DNA from: Paracerasibacillus soli
GTDB taxonomy: Bacteria; Bacillota; Bacilli; Bacillales; Amphibacillaceae
Direction: 5' to 3' (one strand)
NCBI RefSeq assembly: GCF_034006335.1
Contig: NZ_JAWDIQ010000003.1
DNA: 64,000 nt
The notes under the pieces are model-generated. The model made no database searches and was not told where the DNA came from. It saw only the letters and a list, made by a program, of their open reading frames with translations. Of this stretch, positions 8,827 to 19,150 are shown piece by piece; position 1 is the stretch's first letter, and each line of letters begins with the position of its first letter. The translations under genes were made by a program, and so were the position numbers.

Positions 8827-9721
8827 ATGAAACAGAAATTATCAATAATTGGGGTACCAATGGATTTAGGACAAAGTCGTCGTGGAGTTGATATGGGGCC
8901 AAGTGCAATTCGCTATGCTGGAGCGATTGAACGTTTACAAAACCTAGGATATGATGTACACGATCTAGGCGACATTCCTATTCATCGTCCAGATCAAAAG
9001 TACGCTGATGCACATTTGAAAAATCTAAATCAAGTCGTAGAAGCAAATACGATATTAGCTAAAATGGTAGATCAGGAAGTAGCAAAAGGTTCTTTCCCAT
9101 TAATATTTGGAGGGGATCACAGTATTGCGATTGGAAGTTTAGCGGGTCTTGCCAAACACCATGAACATCTGGGGTTATTTGGTATGATGCACATGGTGAT
9201 TTAAATACTTCGGAAACATCCCCATCTGGTAATATTCATGGGATGCCACTGGCAGCTAGCTTGGGGTATGGTGACGAAAGGCTTACAAATTTATATAGTC
9301 AAACAGCTAAAATAAAACCTGAGAATGTTGTCATTATAGGTGCTCGTTCGTTAGATCCAGGTGAACGGGACTTTATTCGTAAGAAAGGGATTAAAGTTTA
9401 TACTATGCACGAAATTGATTTCATGGGGCTGCCTTTTGTTATGAAAGAGGCATTGGATTATTTAGCGGAAAAGACTGAAGGTATTCATTTGAGTTTAGAC
9501 CTTGATGGATTAGATCCTACAGAGGCACCAGGAGTTGGTACACCTGTACCTGGGGATTAACATATCGAGAGAGTCACTTGGCAATGGAAATGATTGCAGC
9601 TTCGGATTTATTAGTTTCAGCAGAATTTGTTGAAGTAAATCCGATATTAGATGACCGTAATAAAACAGCTACGCTTGCCGTTGGATTGATGGGATCACTT
9701 TTTGGCGAACAATTATTGTAA
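8827..9721 (+). CDS. rocF: Arginase (frameshifted twice)
   Basis: Hydrolyses arginine to ornithine and urea. The ureohydrolase metal motifs are present: FGGDHS, then (after restoring one T near 9178) WYDAHGDLN, and SLDLDGLDP. Restoring one G in the GGGG run near 9553 gives PGGLTYRESH and a normal tail ending at 9721. The restored length is about 298 aa, as in B. subtilis RocF. GGGAGGGG lies ahead of the ATG. Its position before sigW is a common Bacillaceae arrangement. Confidence 0.94.
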
Positions 9722-9872
9722 GCGCATACTTTATTTGTTGCTATCTTACTCGGTATAAGACCCCGACCACAGGGATTCGATGGTATTTAAGAATGAAAAG
9801 TTAGGGATAACAACTGAAAATCAGTAGGCAATATGCGAAAGCCCCACTCTGATGGGAGTTTTACTCTATACA

Positions 9873-9917
9873 AATAAAACAACTGTTTTCATTCAATTAG
9901 AAAACAGTTGTTTTATT
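9873..9917. terminator. Bidirectional terminator between rocF and the Spo0E-like gene
   Basis: An 18-bp near-perfect inverted repeat (AATAAAACAACTGTTTTC and its complement) with A/T tracts on both sides, between convergent genes. Its right end touches the Spo0E-like stop codon. Confidence 0.8.
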
Positions 9918-10119
9918 AATCTATTATGTAATGATTACTCTTGAAGTCATCGACTATTTTTTTTTGATATTGCAGGAGTAGATTATCCAACCTTTTACTT
10001 GATTGAACAACTACATCCGATGTGAGCTCATACTCTGAGCCTAAGGAAATCATTTCTTTCCTACATTGTTCAATTTGTTTCAATAAAAGATTACCCAATA
10101 TATTATCCCCCTGTTCCAA
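9916..10119 (-). CDS. Spo0E-like aspartyl-phosphate phosphatase
   Basis: A 67-aa protein with the Spo0E family pattern: an N-terminal helix with IEQCRKEMISLG and the signature SSKRLDNLLLQYQ (SxxLD followed by a conserved Tyr). Family members dephosphorylate Spo0A~P and delay sporulation; which response regulator this one targets is unknown. Read leftwards, convergent with rocF. Confidence 0.8.
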   Translation of the reverse strand: MEQGDNILGNLLLKQIEQCRKEMISLGSEYELTSDVVVQSSKRLDNLLLQYQKKIVDDFKSNHYIID

Positions 10120-10355
10120 TATATATAGTATGAAATTATGAGCAATAATGCAATAGTTTTAACACAATTTTTTGCTAGTTTTTATCTTTCATGTAAATTA
10201 GTCTACTTTTTTGGTAAAATGGAGTAGTATGTTGGTTGATTAAGATATAAAGAGATTTGAAAATGCAGTTAAAATTTGAAAAATACTTGTTAGCATGATG
10301 TAGATAACATCATAAGTTAAACATGCGGGCAGGCTTGTATTTTTTAATAAAAACA

Positions 10356-10382
10356 TGAAACTTTTTTAAACGATGTTTCGTA
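10356..10382 (+). promoter_or_regulatory. Sigma-W type autoregulatory promoter
   Basis: TGAAAC (10356-10361), 17 bp, then CGTA (10379-10382), close to the known sigma-W consensus (TGAAAC-N16-CGTA) and about 37 bp before the sigW start. Positive autoregulation is established for B. subtilis sigW and inferred here. Confidence 0.75.
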
Positions 10383-10418
10383 TTATAGGTGCCGCGGGAT
10401 TGGCGGAGGTATTTTAGT

Positions 10419-10982
10419 ATGGATGTAATCATAAAAGAGAAGATTAGACAAGTGAAAAAAGGGGATCAGGCTGCCTATGAAGATGTAGTTGCATTATTTC
10501 AAAATAGGATTTTTCAGCATTGCTTTCGTATGCTTGGTAATGCGCACGAGGCGGAGGATATTGCTCAAGAAGCATTTATACGTGCTTATGTAAACATCCA
10601 TTCCTTCGATGATCGGCGAAAGTTCTCTACATGGCTCTATCGCATTGCAACAAATTTAACGATAGATCATTTAAGAAAACGAAAGCCTGATTATTTTTTA
10701 GATGCAGAGGTGAAAGGAACGGATGGTCTGGATATGTATTCCCAACTGGCTGCAGGTGACAGATTGCCAGAAGAAGAAGTGCAAGATATGGAATTGCAGG
10801 AATATATACTTCAGCAAATTTCAAGTTTGCCTCCAAAATATCGCAGTGTCATTATGTTGCGTTATTTAGAAGAATTCTCCCTTAAAGAAATTAGTGATAT
10901 TATGGATATCCCATTGGGTACTGTAAAAACACGCTTACATAGGGGGAGGGAAGCTTTAAGGAAAAAGCTTCGTCACGTGTAA
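10419..10982 (+). CDS. sigW: ECF sigma factor SigW
   Basis: RNA polymerase sigma factor of the cell-envelope and antimicrobial stress response. The 187-aa length equals B. subtilis SigW. Region 2 has NRIFQHCFRMLGNAHEAEDI and WLYRIATNLTIDHLRKRKP; region 4 has LPPKYRSVIMLRYLEEFS and a helix-turn-helix ending GTVKTRLHRGREALRKKL. I start at the ATG at 10419 with GGAGGT 8 nt upstream, not the earlier in-frame ATG at 10389. rsiW follows after 15 bp. Confidence 0.95.
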   Translation: MDVIIKEKIRQVKKGDQAAYEDVVALFQNRIFQHCFRMLGNAHEAEDIAQEAFIRAYVNIHSFDDRRKFSTWLYRIATNLTIDHLRKRKPDYFLDAEVKGTDGLDMYSQLAAGDRLPEEEVQDMELQEYILQQISSLPPKYRSVIMLRYLEEFSLKEISDIMDIPLGTVKTRLHRGREALRKKLRHV

Positions 10983-10997
10983 AGGAGTGGATCCACT

Positions 10998-11656
10998 TTG
11001 GATAAATTAGATTGTAATAAAGAAATAATACAACTGATGCATATATATTTGGATGGAGATATTTCAATGGATGATGAAGCGAAACTTCGGAAGCATTTGG
11101 AGGATTGTAGTGATTGCCAGAAATATTTTCATGAATTAAAACGAACAATTACGTTAGTAAAAAGTGTAGAACAAGTTGAGGCCCTCCCCACTTTACTCAA
11201 AAGGTAATGGCAAATTTACCAACAGAAAAGCGTCGTTTTAAATACACGCGTTGGTTTAAAGCGCATCCTGTTTTAACGGCAGCGGCTATATTTGTTATTT
11301 TTATGTTAGGAAGCATGGTTTCAACCTGGCATCAAGATACAAAGCTCGTTGTTTCAAAACAAGATAACTTAATTATTGAAGGTGACACAGTTATTGTCCC
11401 AGAAGGCGTTACGGTTGAAGGTGATTTAGTCGTTAAAAATGGTAATCTTAAAATTGATGGAAAAGTGGATGGAAAAGTAACACTAATTAAAGGTAAGCTT
11501 ATTCAGGATGATGTAGATGGAGATTCCATTGACGGAGAGGGACTGATGGCTTCAGTTGGTGAAGTAAATGGAGAGCTTGAAAAAGTTGATGAAGTATTTG
11601 AATGGATTTGGTTTAATATAAAAAATGTGTTTAAAGGCATATTTGCGATGGATTAA
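10998..11656 (+). CDS. rsiW: Anti-sigma-W factor RsiW (frameshifted)
   Basis: A single-pass membrane protein that holds SigW until proteolysis. The cytoplasmic N-terminus has the zinc-binding anti-sigma pattern H-x3-C-x2-C (RKHLEDCSDCQ). A membrane segment (HPVLTAAAIFVIFMLGSMV) and an extracytoplasmic part follow. One A is missing near 11191 (CCCCACTTT), which splits the frame; restored, the protein is about 219 aa. TTG start with GGAGTGGATC upstream, directly after sigW. Confidence 0.92.
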
Positions 11657-11672
11657 CCATAAACAACTTTAG

Positions 11673-11783
11673 AATACGCAAAGAAAAATGGCCCTGTGAA
11701 CGAATCCTCCAAGTACAAGGCTAGCTTGGCTTTTATATAGCTAATAAAGAGGAATGGTTCAAATATCATTTTCTTTGCGTATT
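11673..11783. other. ~110-nt nested palindrome between rsiW and cdaA (terminator-like)
   Basis: The outer arms AATACGCAAAGAAAAATG and CATTTTCTTTGCGTATT pair with one bulge. A second arm pair (TGAACGAATCCTC / GAGGAATGGTTCA) and an inner CCAAG/CTTGG lie inside. TTTTT follows the right arm, so it can end rsiW transcription. It is far longer than an ordinary terminator, and could be a structured RNA or a MITE-like remnant. Confidence 0.65.
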
Positions 11784-11852
11784 TTTATCGAAAAAAACAT
11801 GTTGAAAACTACATAAAATGGAATGGTAAAAAGGATATGATAGGTTAAAATA

Positions 11853-11861
11853 TGGTATAAT
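11853..11861 (+). promoter_or_regulatory. Extended -10 promoter ahead of cdaA
   Basis: TGGTATAAT: a perfect TATAAT with the TGN extension, about 60 bp before the chosen cdaA start. No good -35 box is visible. Confidence 0.55.
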
Positions 11862-11923
11862 AAGAAACGTTATGATCGTGTAGGTGAATGAATAGTTTAC
11901 GGATACTTAAAGGAAGTGGGAAC

Positions 11924-12739
11924 ATGCTTGATGGGGGTTTTTTAAATCTGCTCAGAATAGTTGTTGATATCGGCCTCGTCTGGTATGTATTATATAAATT
12001 AATAATGCTTATTCGAGGAACGAAGGCAATTCAGCTACTAAAGGGAATCTTCGTTATTATTTTAGTTAGAATGATTAGCATCTTATTTGATTTACAAACG
12101 ATTCAATGGCTAACGAAACAAGTACTTGATTGGGGTTTTCTTGTCATTATTATTCTCTTTCAACCTGAGTTAAGGCGAGCACTTGAACAGCTTGGTAGGG
12201 GTAATATTTTTACCAGAAGTGCAAAGAGTGAAGAGGAGATATTAGATCAAATCATTCATGATATTGTACATTCATGTAATTACATGGCCAAAAGAAGAAT
12301 TGGTGCTTTAATGACCATAGAACGAGAAACTGGTATAGGAGAATATATCGAAACAGGTATACCTATTAATGGTCAATTAACCCATCAATTAATTACAAAT
12401 ATCTTTACACCCAATACCCCACTACATGATGGGGCAGTCATTATAAAAGGTGACAATATTGTAGCGGCTGCATGTTATTTGCCTTTATCTGAAAGTCCTT
12501 TTATATCTAAGGAATTAGGAACTCGGCACCGTGCTGCAATGGGAATTAGTGAAGTAACGGATGCATTAACAATCGTTGTGTCAGAAGAAACAGGGTTAAT
12601 CTCTGCTACCAAAAATGGTGAATTACATCGAGAGTTAAGTGAAGAAGAATTGGCAACATTTTTACGAGATAACTTGTCTATCAATATCAAATCCCCTGAA
12701 AGAAAAACTTGGAGATGGGGTGGCAAGAAACATGGATAA
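11924..12739 (+). CDS. cdaA: Diadenylate cyclase CdaA
   Basis: A membrane-bound enzyme making cyclic di-AMP from two ATP. Three N-terminal membrane helices are followed by the DAC domain with its two active-site motifs, DGA (in LHDGAVII) and RHR (in GTRHRAAMG). I use the ATG at 11924 (271 aa, family-like, AGGAAGTGGGA upstream); an in-frame ATG at 11888 would add 12 residues. Overlaps cdaR by 8 bp. The cdaA-cdaR-glmM order is conserved in Firmicutes. Confidence 0.95.
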   Translation: MLDGGFLNLLRIVVDIGLVWYVLYKLIMLIRGTKAIQLLKGIFVIILVRMISILFDLQTIQWLTKQVLDWGFLVIIILFQPELRRALEQLGRGNIFTRSAKSEEEILDQIIHDIVHSCNYMAKRRIGALMTIERETGIGEYIETGIPINGQLTHQLITNIFTPNTPLHDGAVIIKGDNIVAAACYLPLSESPFISKELGTRHRAAMGISEVTDALTIVVSEETGLISATKNGELHRELSEEELATFLRDNLSINIKSPERKTWRWGGKKHG

Positions 12740-13959
12740 ATGGTTTAGAAGTAAATGGTTTGTTCGAGCAGTAGCTTTAGTATTGGCATGTTTCCTATAT
12801 TTTGTTGCCTATACAGAGAGTGATACAAAACCTAAAGACTATAGTTTCTTCGGTGGTACAGATGAAACGAAAGTATTAGAGGATGTTCCAGTAAATGTTC
12901 GCATAGATGCACAAAAATATGTCGTAAGTGGTATTCCGGAAACAGTGTCTGTGACGGTTGAGGGTTCTACAAGTAATATTACTCGTGCAGATAAACAACG
13001 TAATTTTGAAGTGTATGTTGATTTGCGAAACCTGGGTGAAGGTGAGCACACCGTTGAAATTGAGTATACCAATATGCAGAAGGACTTGCAGTTTATATTG
13101 AGCCAAAGTCAATTGATGTTGTCATTGAGGAAAGAAGTACAAAGGAATTTAGTATTAGTGCAGATTTCTTAAATAAAGATCAACTTCCAGATGGTTATGA
13201 GTTAGGTGAGTATAAGGTTGAACCTCAAAAAGTAAAAATAACAAGCTCAAAAAGTGTGATTGAAAAGATATCACTTGTCAAAGTGTTTGTGAATGTGGCA
13301 GGGTTAACCGAATCCATCAATAATCGTGAAGTACCGGTTAAGGTTTATGATAGTCAAGGAAACGAGTTGAGAGTTAGAATTGAACAGAAAATGTAATTGT
13401 TTCCGCAGAAATAAATAACCCGAGTAAAACAGTGCCGGTAAAAGTTGAGACGAAAGGTAAGCTTCCTGATGGTTTAACTCTAGAAGATATGGACGTGAAT
13501 GTGAAGGAAGTTGAAATTTTTGGGACAAGTACTGCACTGGATGATATAAAGGAAATAAAAACTGAAGTAATTGATTTATCAAAAGTAAATAAAACGGGAA
13601 CTATTGAAGCGAAACTTGATATACCTAAAGGAATTATTATTCCGGAAACAAGCGAGGTCGCTATCTCTGTTAGTTTAAAGCAAACGAAAGTATTTAAGGA
13701 TATAAGCATCTCTGCAGAAAATACGGCTGATAATTTAGATGTTCAATTTGTTCAACCTAATCAAGGGCAAATGAGTATAACCGTTGTAGGGAATGAGGAG
13801 ATTGTGAGAGAACTACGTACCACCAACTTCCATATTCGAGTAGATACGAAGGATTTGGAAGTTGGTGAGCATCGGGTTCCCATAGAAATAGAAGGGCCTG
13901 ACGATGTAGATATAGAAGGGGAAATGAAGCAAGTTACAATTGAAATCGTCGAGAAATAA
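12732..13959 (+). CDS. cdaR: CdaA regulator CdaR, YbbR repeats (frameshifted twice)
   Basis: A membrane-anchored, extracytoplasmic regulator of CdaA. It has an N-terminal membrane helix (FVRAVALVLACFLYFVAY) and a series of beta-rich YbbR repeats, with repeated phrases such as PVKVETKGKLPDG and VEIFG. Two single-base losses interrupt it, near 13083 (AAGGACTTG) and in an A-run near 13391 (CAGAAAATG). Restored length is about 409 aa. The start overlaps the end of cdaA. Confidence 0.93.
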
Positions 13960-14141
13960 CAATGACACTTTCAATTGAATGGAACATGAATTTATGATAG
14001 TAAATTTATTACCGTCTTGTTTATATATAGCAATTATTTTCCCCTTATACATACATGAACATTATATTTTAATCTGAATATATCAATTTTAAGAAGAGAG
14101 CTCTCGTCATGTTAAAAGGAAGTAAAGGAGAGGTACAGAAA

Positions 14142-15491
14142 ATGGGTAAATTATTTGGAACAGATGGAGTAAGAGGAATCGCCAATCGAGAACTAACGCC
14201 AGAATTAGCGTTTAAATTAGGACGATTTGGTGGCTATGTCTTAACGAAAAACACGTCAACAAAACCACGTTTTTTAGTAGGTAGGGACACACGTGTTTCT
14301 GGATATTTATTGGAATCGGCTTTAACAGCTGGCTTATTATCCATTGGTGCAGAAGTAATGAAGTTAGGTGTCATTACAACTCCAGGGGTAGCTTATTTAA
14401 CGAAGGCTACTAGTTCCCAAGCAGGTGTGATGATTTCAGCATCGCATAATCCAGTCGGTGACAATGGCATTAAGTTTTTTGGGCCTGATGGATTTAAACT
14501 ATTGGATGAGCAAGAAAATGAAATCGAACAGTTGATGGCAGGGGAAGACGATTTGCCTTGCCCGGTTGGTACAGACTTAGGTTCGATTAGTAATTACTTT
14601 GAAGGGGCACAAAAATATCTTTCATACTTAAAAGATACGGTAGAAAATGACTTTGTTGGTTTAAAAATTGCTTTAGATTGTGCGCATGGTTCTACATCGA
14701 GTTTAGCGACTCACTTATTTGCAGATATGGAAGCAGATATTTATTCAATTGGCTCTTCACCTAACGGGATGAATATTAATGATGGCGTTGGCTCGACGCA
14801 CCCAGAAGCACTTCAAGCATTTGTTCTTGAAAAAGGTGCCGATATTGGACTTGCCTTTGATGGTGACGGTGATCGATTAATTGCAGTAGATGAAAAGGAA
14901 ACATCGTCGATGGGGATCAAATTATGTTTATTTGTGCGAAATTTATGAACGATAAAGGTTTCCTAAGACATAATACGGTTGTTTCCACAGTCATGAGTAA
15001 TATTGGCTTTTATAAAGCAGTTGAAAAACATGGTATGCATAGCGATAAGACAGCTGTAGGTGATCGTTATGTGATGGAAGAAATGCGTAGAGGCGGATTT
15101 AACTTAGGTGGAGAACAATCTTGGCCATATTATTTTCTTAGATCACGCTACTTCTGGTGACGGGATGTTATCTGCTTTACAACTCGTAAATGTTATGAAG
15201 GAAACTGATAAAAAACTTTCGGAACTAGCTAGCGAAATGAAAGTATACCCGCAAGTACTTAAAAATATTAAAGTAACGAATAAAGAAGCAGCTTTACACA
15301 ATGAGGAGATTTCTAATGTTGTGAAAGAAGTGGAAGATGTCCTAGGCGATCAAGGTCGCGTGCTCGTTCGACCTTCTGGTACAGAACCACTTATCCGTGT
15401 GATGGTTGAGGCGCAAACTGAAGAAGCGTGTGAAAAATACGCGGATCAAATTGGGGAGCTTGTAGAAAAGTTATATGGAGTAGGGGAATAA
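14142..15491 (+). CDS. glmM: Phosphoglucosamine mutase (two indels)
   Basis: Converts glucosamine-6-phosphate to glucosamine-1-phosphate for peptidoglycan. It has GTDGVRG at the N-terminus, the phosphoserine loop ISASHNPVGDNG, the metal loop FDGDGDR and the phosphate-binding RPSGTEPLIRVM. One G is lost near 14897 (GAAAAGGAAAC) and one T is inserted near 15122 (CAATCTTGGCC). Restored, it is about 449 aa. glmM is essential in B. subtilis, so two real breaks are implausible. AAAGGAGAGG precedes the ATG. glmS does not follow. Confidence 0.95.
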
Positions 15492-15497
15492 ATGACG

Positions 15498-15530
15498 AGT
15501 CGCTTTTCAATAATTGGAAAGCGACTTTTT
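15498..15530 (+). terminator. Terminator of the cdaA-cdaR-glmM operon
   Basis: AGTCGCTTTTC pairs with GGAAAGCGACT, followed by TTTTT, 6 bp after the glmM stop. Confidence 0.88.
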
Positions 15531-15588
15531 AAATCAAAATATAATCTGAATTCTAATGATTTATTATCGATATGAAAGAGGGGGGTCC

Positions 15589-16268
15589 ATGATGATTAAT
15601 GTTTTAGTTGCTGATGATGATCCGCATATTCGGGAATTATTACGATTTTATTTACAAAAAGAGGGCTACCACATAATAGAAGCGGAAAATGGACAAAAGG
15701 CTTTGGAATTATTACAGACAGAGCGCATTCAACTTGCACTTATTGACATTATGATGCCACATGTAGATGGATATGTGCTATGTCAGGAAATCCGAACCAT
15801 GTATGATATTCCAGTTATGATGATTACGGCTAAAGGTGAAATTACGGATAAGGAAAAAGCTTACTTTTTAGGTACAGATGATTATATCGTCAAACCATTT
15901 GAACCGAAGGAAGTACTATTTCGTATTAAGGCGCTTTTACGTAGATTTAATATGATTAATGAGGAAATCCTACAAATTGGCTTTATTGTTATTAATCGTA
16001 AAAGTTATGAAGTAGAAGCAGAAGGTAAGACAATGATTTTACCCTTAAAAGAATTTGAGTTGTTAGCACAGCTGGCAAACTACCCTGGAAGATTATTTAC
16101 AAGGGAACAACTTATTGATTTAGTCTGGGTCATGATTTTACTGGGAATGATAGAACGGTTGATGTGCATATTAAGCGTCTACGACAGCGTTTTGATGAAA
16201 AAATACATGGATTTGTTATTCAAACTGTTCGGGGAATGGGATATAAGTTAGAGGAAGTAATCGCCTAA
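15589..16268 (+). CDS. hssR: Heme-sensing response regulator HssR-like (frameshifted)
   Basis: An OmpR-family response regulator. The receiver domain has the acidic pocket VADDDPH, phospho-acceptor Asp in LALIDIMMP and the Lys in DDYIVKPFE. A winged-helix DNA-binding domain follows. One G is lost in the TGGGG run near 16130; restored, the C-terminus reads VDVHIKRLRQRF to GMGYKLEE, about 226 aa. The receiver resembles S. aureus HssR (YDIPVMMITAK, GTDDYIVKPFE), and the adjacent kinase supports this. In staphylococci HssR induces the heme exporter HrtAB, which is not in this window. Confidence 0.85.
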
Positions 16269-16340
16269 AAATCATCAATTATTTACATCCCATTTCACAG
16301 TATTTATTTTTTAAAGAAGTTTTCAATTGGGGGAACGACG

Positions 16341-17719
16341 ATGCGTACGCTTTACGTCAGAATTATTGTCATGACGACGGCGATTATGTTAATTAGTTCA
16401 ATCGTTGGTTTTATCGTGACAAATATATATTATGATCATGTATTAAAGGAACAAAATGATGCGAAGGTTGTATCGATTGCCAATAATGCAGTTGACATTT
16501 TTGAGCAAAGTAAGGAAGAAGATATCGGCAATTATTTGACGACTTTATCTACTTTAGGCTATCAGTTTTACTTAATAGATGAAAATGGGGATGGAAGGTT
16601 ATTTGGAGAGCCATTTAGAAAATATGAAATGAATCAAGTCATGGTTGATAAAGTATTACAGGGCGGTACGTATCACGGGATAAAAGATTATCCTTGGAAA
16701 CTGTTTATTACGGGTTTTTTTGATAATGAACTTGTCAATACGGTAGGCATTCCAATCCAGGTAAATGGAAAAACTGAGGCTTTATTCGTACGTCAGAATA
16801 CAAAGTTACAATTCGGAGAAATGCGGATATTTTTAGCAATTTTATTAGTGTTAATCTTAGTACTCAGCTTCATACTTATTATACTTAGTACAATGTTTGT
16901 CGTAAGACCGATTAAGAGATTGACAGAGGCGACGAAAAAAATTGCCTCTGGAAACTTCCATTTGAAATTAAATGTTAATCGTTCAGATGAAATTGGCCGT
17001 CTTGCACAAGATTTCACAAAAATGAGTGAACAGCTTGCAAAAACAGAAGAGAAACGACAAGAGTTTGTCTCTAATGTATCACATGAAATTCAGTCACCCC
17101 TTACTTCTATTCAAGGTTTTTCTAAAGTGCTACGTGAAGAAGAGATTTCAGAAGATATGCGTCATCATTACTCGGATATCATCTATAAAGAAAGTCAAAG
17201 GTTGTCCGCATTAAGTAAACAATTATTGACATTATCCTTTTTAGACCGTGGAGAAGGACAAGAAGATTGTCTGTATTTGATGTTGCTGAACAGTTAAGGG
17301 AATCGGTTGATTTAGCAGAATGGCAATGGCGTGAAAAGGAATTAACTATAGAATTAGATGTTCGTCCGATGGAGTATTTTGGGAATGGGAAATTATTGAG
17401 GCAAGTTTGGCTCAACTTACTAACCAATGGCATTCGTTACACAGGTCAAGGTGGTATGATTAAGATTCGGAATCGGATTCATAAAAATAATGTCATAGTA
17501 TCTTTTACAGATAATGGAATAGGTATAGATGCTGAACATATTCCGCATTTATTTGAGCGTTTTTACAAAGTGGATAAAGCGAGAACGCGTACTGAAGATA
17601 GTACAGGTTTGGGACTTTCAATTGTGAAGGAAATTGTTGAAATGCATGACGGATTTATCGAAGTAGAAAGCAAACGTAATCAAGGTACAACCTTTACGAT
17701 ATATTTACCGCAAAAATAG
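16341..17719 (+). CDS. hssS: Heme-sensing histidine kinase HssS-like (frameshifted)
   Basis: A membrane sensor kinase of about 459 aa. Two membrane helices flank an extracytoplasmic sensor with the HssS-typical phrases FGEPFR, YHGIKD and ITGFFDNELVNTVGI. HAMP, the H-box VSNVSHEIQSPLTSI (His phospho-acceptor), the N-box LLTNGIRYTG and the G-box STGLGLSIVKEI follow. One T is lost near 17268 (GAAGATTGTC). It pairs with hssR 73 bp upstream. The predicted signal is excess heme, from family knowledge. Confidence 0.87.
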
Positions 17720-17763
17720 ACGTAAGATACAATATCCCATTTTACTTGCCTAATGATAACAGA

Positions 17764-17796
17764 GGCATTCGCTATCCTTTAGGATTCGCGAATGCC
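17764..17796 (+). terminator. Terminator-like hairpin after hssRS
   Basis: GGCATTCGC/GCGAATGCC stem with an inner ATCCT/AGGAT stem. The following sequence is T-rich rather than a pure T-run. Confidence 0.6.
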
Positions 17797-17833
17797 AATA
17801 TTTAATTTCAATGGTTACACGGACTGATGGTGT

Positions 17834-18013
17834 TTACCACCATCCACCTCCGCCGTAACCTCCTCCACCACAGCCACCACCGCCGTAGCCACCTCCGCCA
17901 TAGTTGCCTACGTAAGAAGTTCCGACAATGATGAGAAGGATAAATAAAACAACAATCAAAGCGAAACCAGACCCATAACCAGATCCAGCTCCTCCACCTG
18001 TACCTTTACCCAT
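17834..18013 (-). CDS. YjcZ-family small glycine-rich membrane protein
   Basis: A 59-aa protein on the minus strand with AAGGAGGTG 8 nt before the ATG. A Gly/Ser-rich start (GKGTGGGAGSGYGSG) leads to one membrane helix, FALIVVLFILLIIVGTSYV, which matches the YjcZ family of Bacillus sporulation proteins. The tail is GGGGYGGGGC-type repeats ending WW. A sigma-K-like promoter upstream supports mother-cell expression. The biochemical role is unknown. Confidence 0.85.
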   Translation of the reverse strand: MGKGTGGGAGSGYGSGFALIVVLFILLIIVGTSYVGNYGGGGYGGGGCGGGGYGGGGWW

Positions 18014-18043
18014 AAAAAAAGCACCTCCTTAACTAGGTTAATG

Positions 18044-18071
18044 TATCTTATGGTTGCTCTTTGCTTTGTGT
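18044..18071 (-). promoter_or_regulatory. Sigma-K-like promoter of the YjcZ-family gene
   Basis: On the minus strand: AC, 17 bp, then CATAAGATA, an exact match to the B. subtilis sigma-K pattern AC-N17-CATANNNTA, about 30 bp before the start codon. The AC lies in a short GT/AC repeat, which weakens the -35 call. Confidence 0.6.
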
Positions 18072-18197
18072 GTGGGTTGTTTTGAAATGAAGTAGAATTT
18101 TTTAGTCAGATACATTTTCTTATGGATTTACACTAACAAGTTTCCATACAATTGAATATCGTATGAATAGACGAAAGAACTTGTGAGGTGTATAAAG

Positions 18198-19121
18198 ATG
18201 CCAATAAAGCCACCGATGTTGCGATCGGGTGATACAATTGGTTTAGTCACACTTGGTAGTCCATTAGCAGCGCAAACAATAAATGCTGGAATTGCGACCT
18301 TGCGACAACTAGGTTTTCATGTTGTTGTTGGTAATTCGGTATATGCGGAGACAGGGTTTCTTGCAGGGTCAGCTCAAATGCGTGCAAAAGATCTCATGGA
18401 TATGTTTACAAATGATAATGTAGATATGATTTTGCCAACACGAGGTGGTGTAGGTGTTGCAGAAATTTTACCTTACTTGGATTATGCATTTATTCAAAAC
18501 CACCCTAAAATTATATCGGGTTATAGCGATATTACAATTTTATTAAATGTTCTTGCTCAACAAGCTAATTTAATAACGTTACACAGTTTGCTACTCCTTG
18601 ATTTTTCTCCCGTAACGCCAGCATATAATTACAATCAATTTTTTAGTGCCACTTCAAATGTTACTTCTCGAAGGCAAATCGAGAATCCGCCGAACATGCC
18701 ACAAATCAGTCGGGTATCTGGTAATGTAACTGGTCCAATAGTTGGGGGAAATTTAACGTCATTTGTCGGTTCACTTGGAACACCTTATGAAATCGATACG
18801 AAGGGTAAAATAATATTATTAGAGGAGACGAGTGAGCCTATCAATACTGTTTTCCGGTATATCAACCAATTAAAACTTGCGGGGAAATTTGATGATTGTC
18901 TCGGTATTGTGATGGGAGAATGTACAAATTGCCCAGAGGCTTATCACACGACATATGAGGATTTAATAAATGCCGTTATGGTACCTCTGGGGAAACCACT
19001 CATGACAAATGTTGCTTCAGGACATGGATTTTATAAAGCAGCTATTCCAATTGGTGCAACAGTTAATTTAGACACAATAAACAACACCCTAACCGTAACA
19101 GAATCTACAGTAACTGCTTGA
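18198..19121 (+). CDS. LD-carboxypeptidase (peptidase family S66)
   Basis: A 307-aa S66-family serine peptidase (LdcA/MccF/YkfA group) that cleaves L,D-peptide bonds in peptidoglycan fragments, or in some members inactivates peptide-nucleotide antibiotics. Visible are LPTRGGVGVAEILPYLDY, the nucleophile-Ser motif IISGYSDIT, PIVGGNL, the catalytic-Glu region ILLEETSEP and the His in NVASGHG. I start at the ATG at 18198 with GAGGTG upstream, not the in-frame GTG at 18183. It is a monocistronic gene ending in its own terminator. Confidence 0.88.
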   Translation: MPIKPPMLRSGDTIGLVTLGSPLAAQTINAGIATLRQLGFHVVVGNSVYAETGFLAGSAQMRAKDLMDMFTNDNVDMILPTRGGVGVAEILPYLDYAFIQNHPKIISGYSDITILLNVLAQQANLITLHSLLLLDFSPVTPAYNYNQFFSATSNVTSRRQIENPPNMPQISRVSGNVTGPIVGGNLTSFVGSLGTPYEIDTKGKIILLEETSEPINTVFRYINQLKLAGKFDDCLGIVMGECTNCPEAYHTTYEDLINAVMVPLGKPLMTNVASGHGFYKAAIPIGATVNLDTINNTLTVTESTVTA

Positions 19122-19150
19122 GGGGGAATCACCCCTCAAGAACTTTTTTC
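19117..19150. terminator. Terminator after the LD-carboxypeptidase gene
   Basis: CTTGAGGGG/CCCCTCAAG stem followed by AAC and TTTTTT. It overlaps the S66 stop and the 3' end of the convergent YugN-like gene. Confidence 0.85.

Noticed and set aside
9722..9872. Possible small RNA after rocF (GCCCCACTCTGATGGG hairpin)
   Set aside because: Only one weak hairpin is seen and no promoter or conserved motif; not enough to call an RNA gene.
14142..15491. Programmed frameshifting or real pseudogenisation of glmM and other conserved genes
   Set aside because: The break sites differ, lack slippery-site and pseudoknot features, and hit genes of unrelated function; random sequencing indels fit better.
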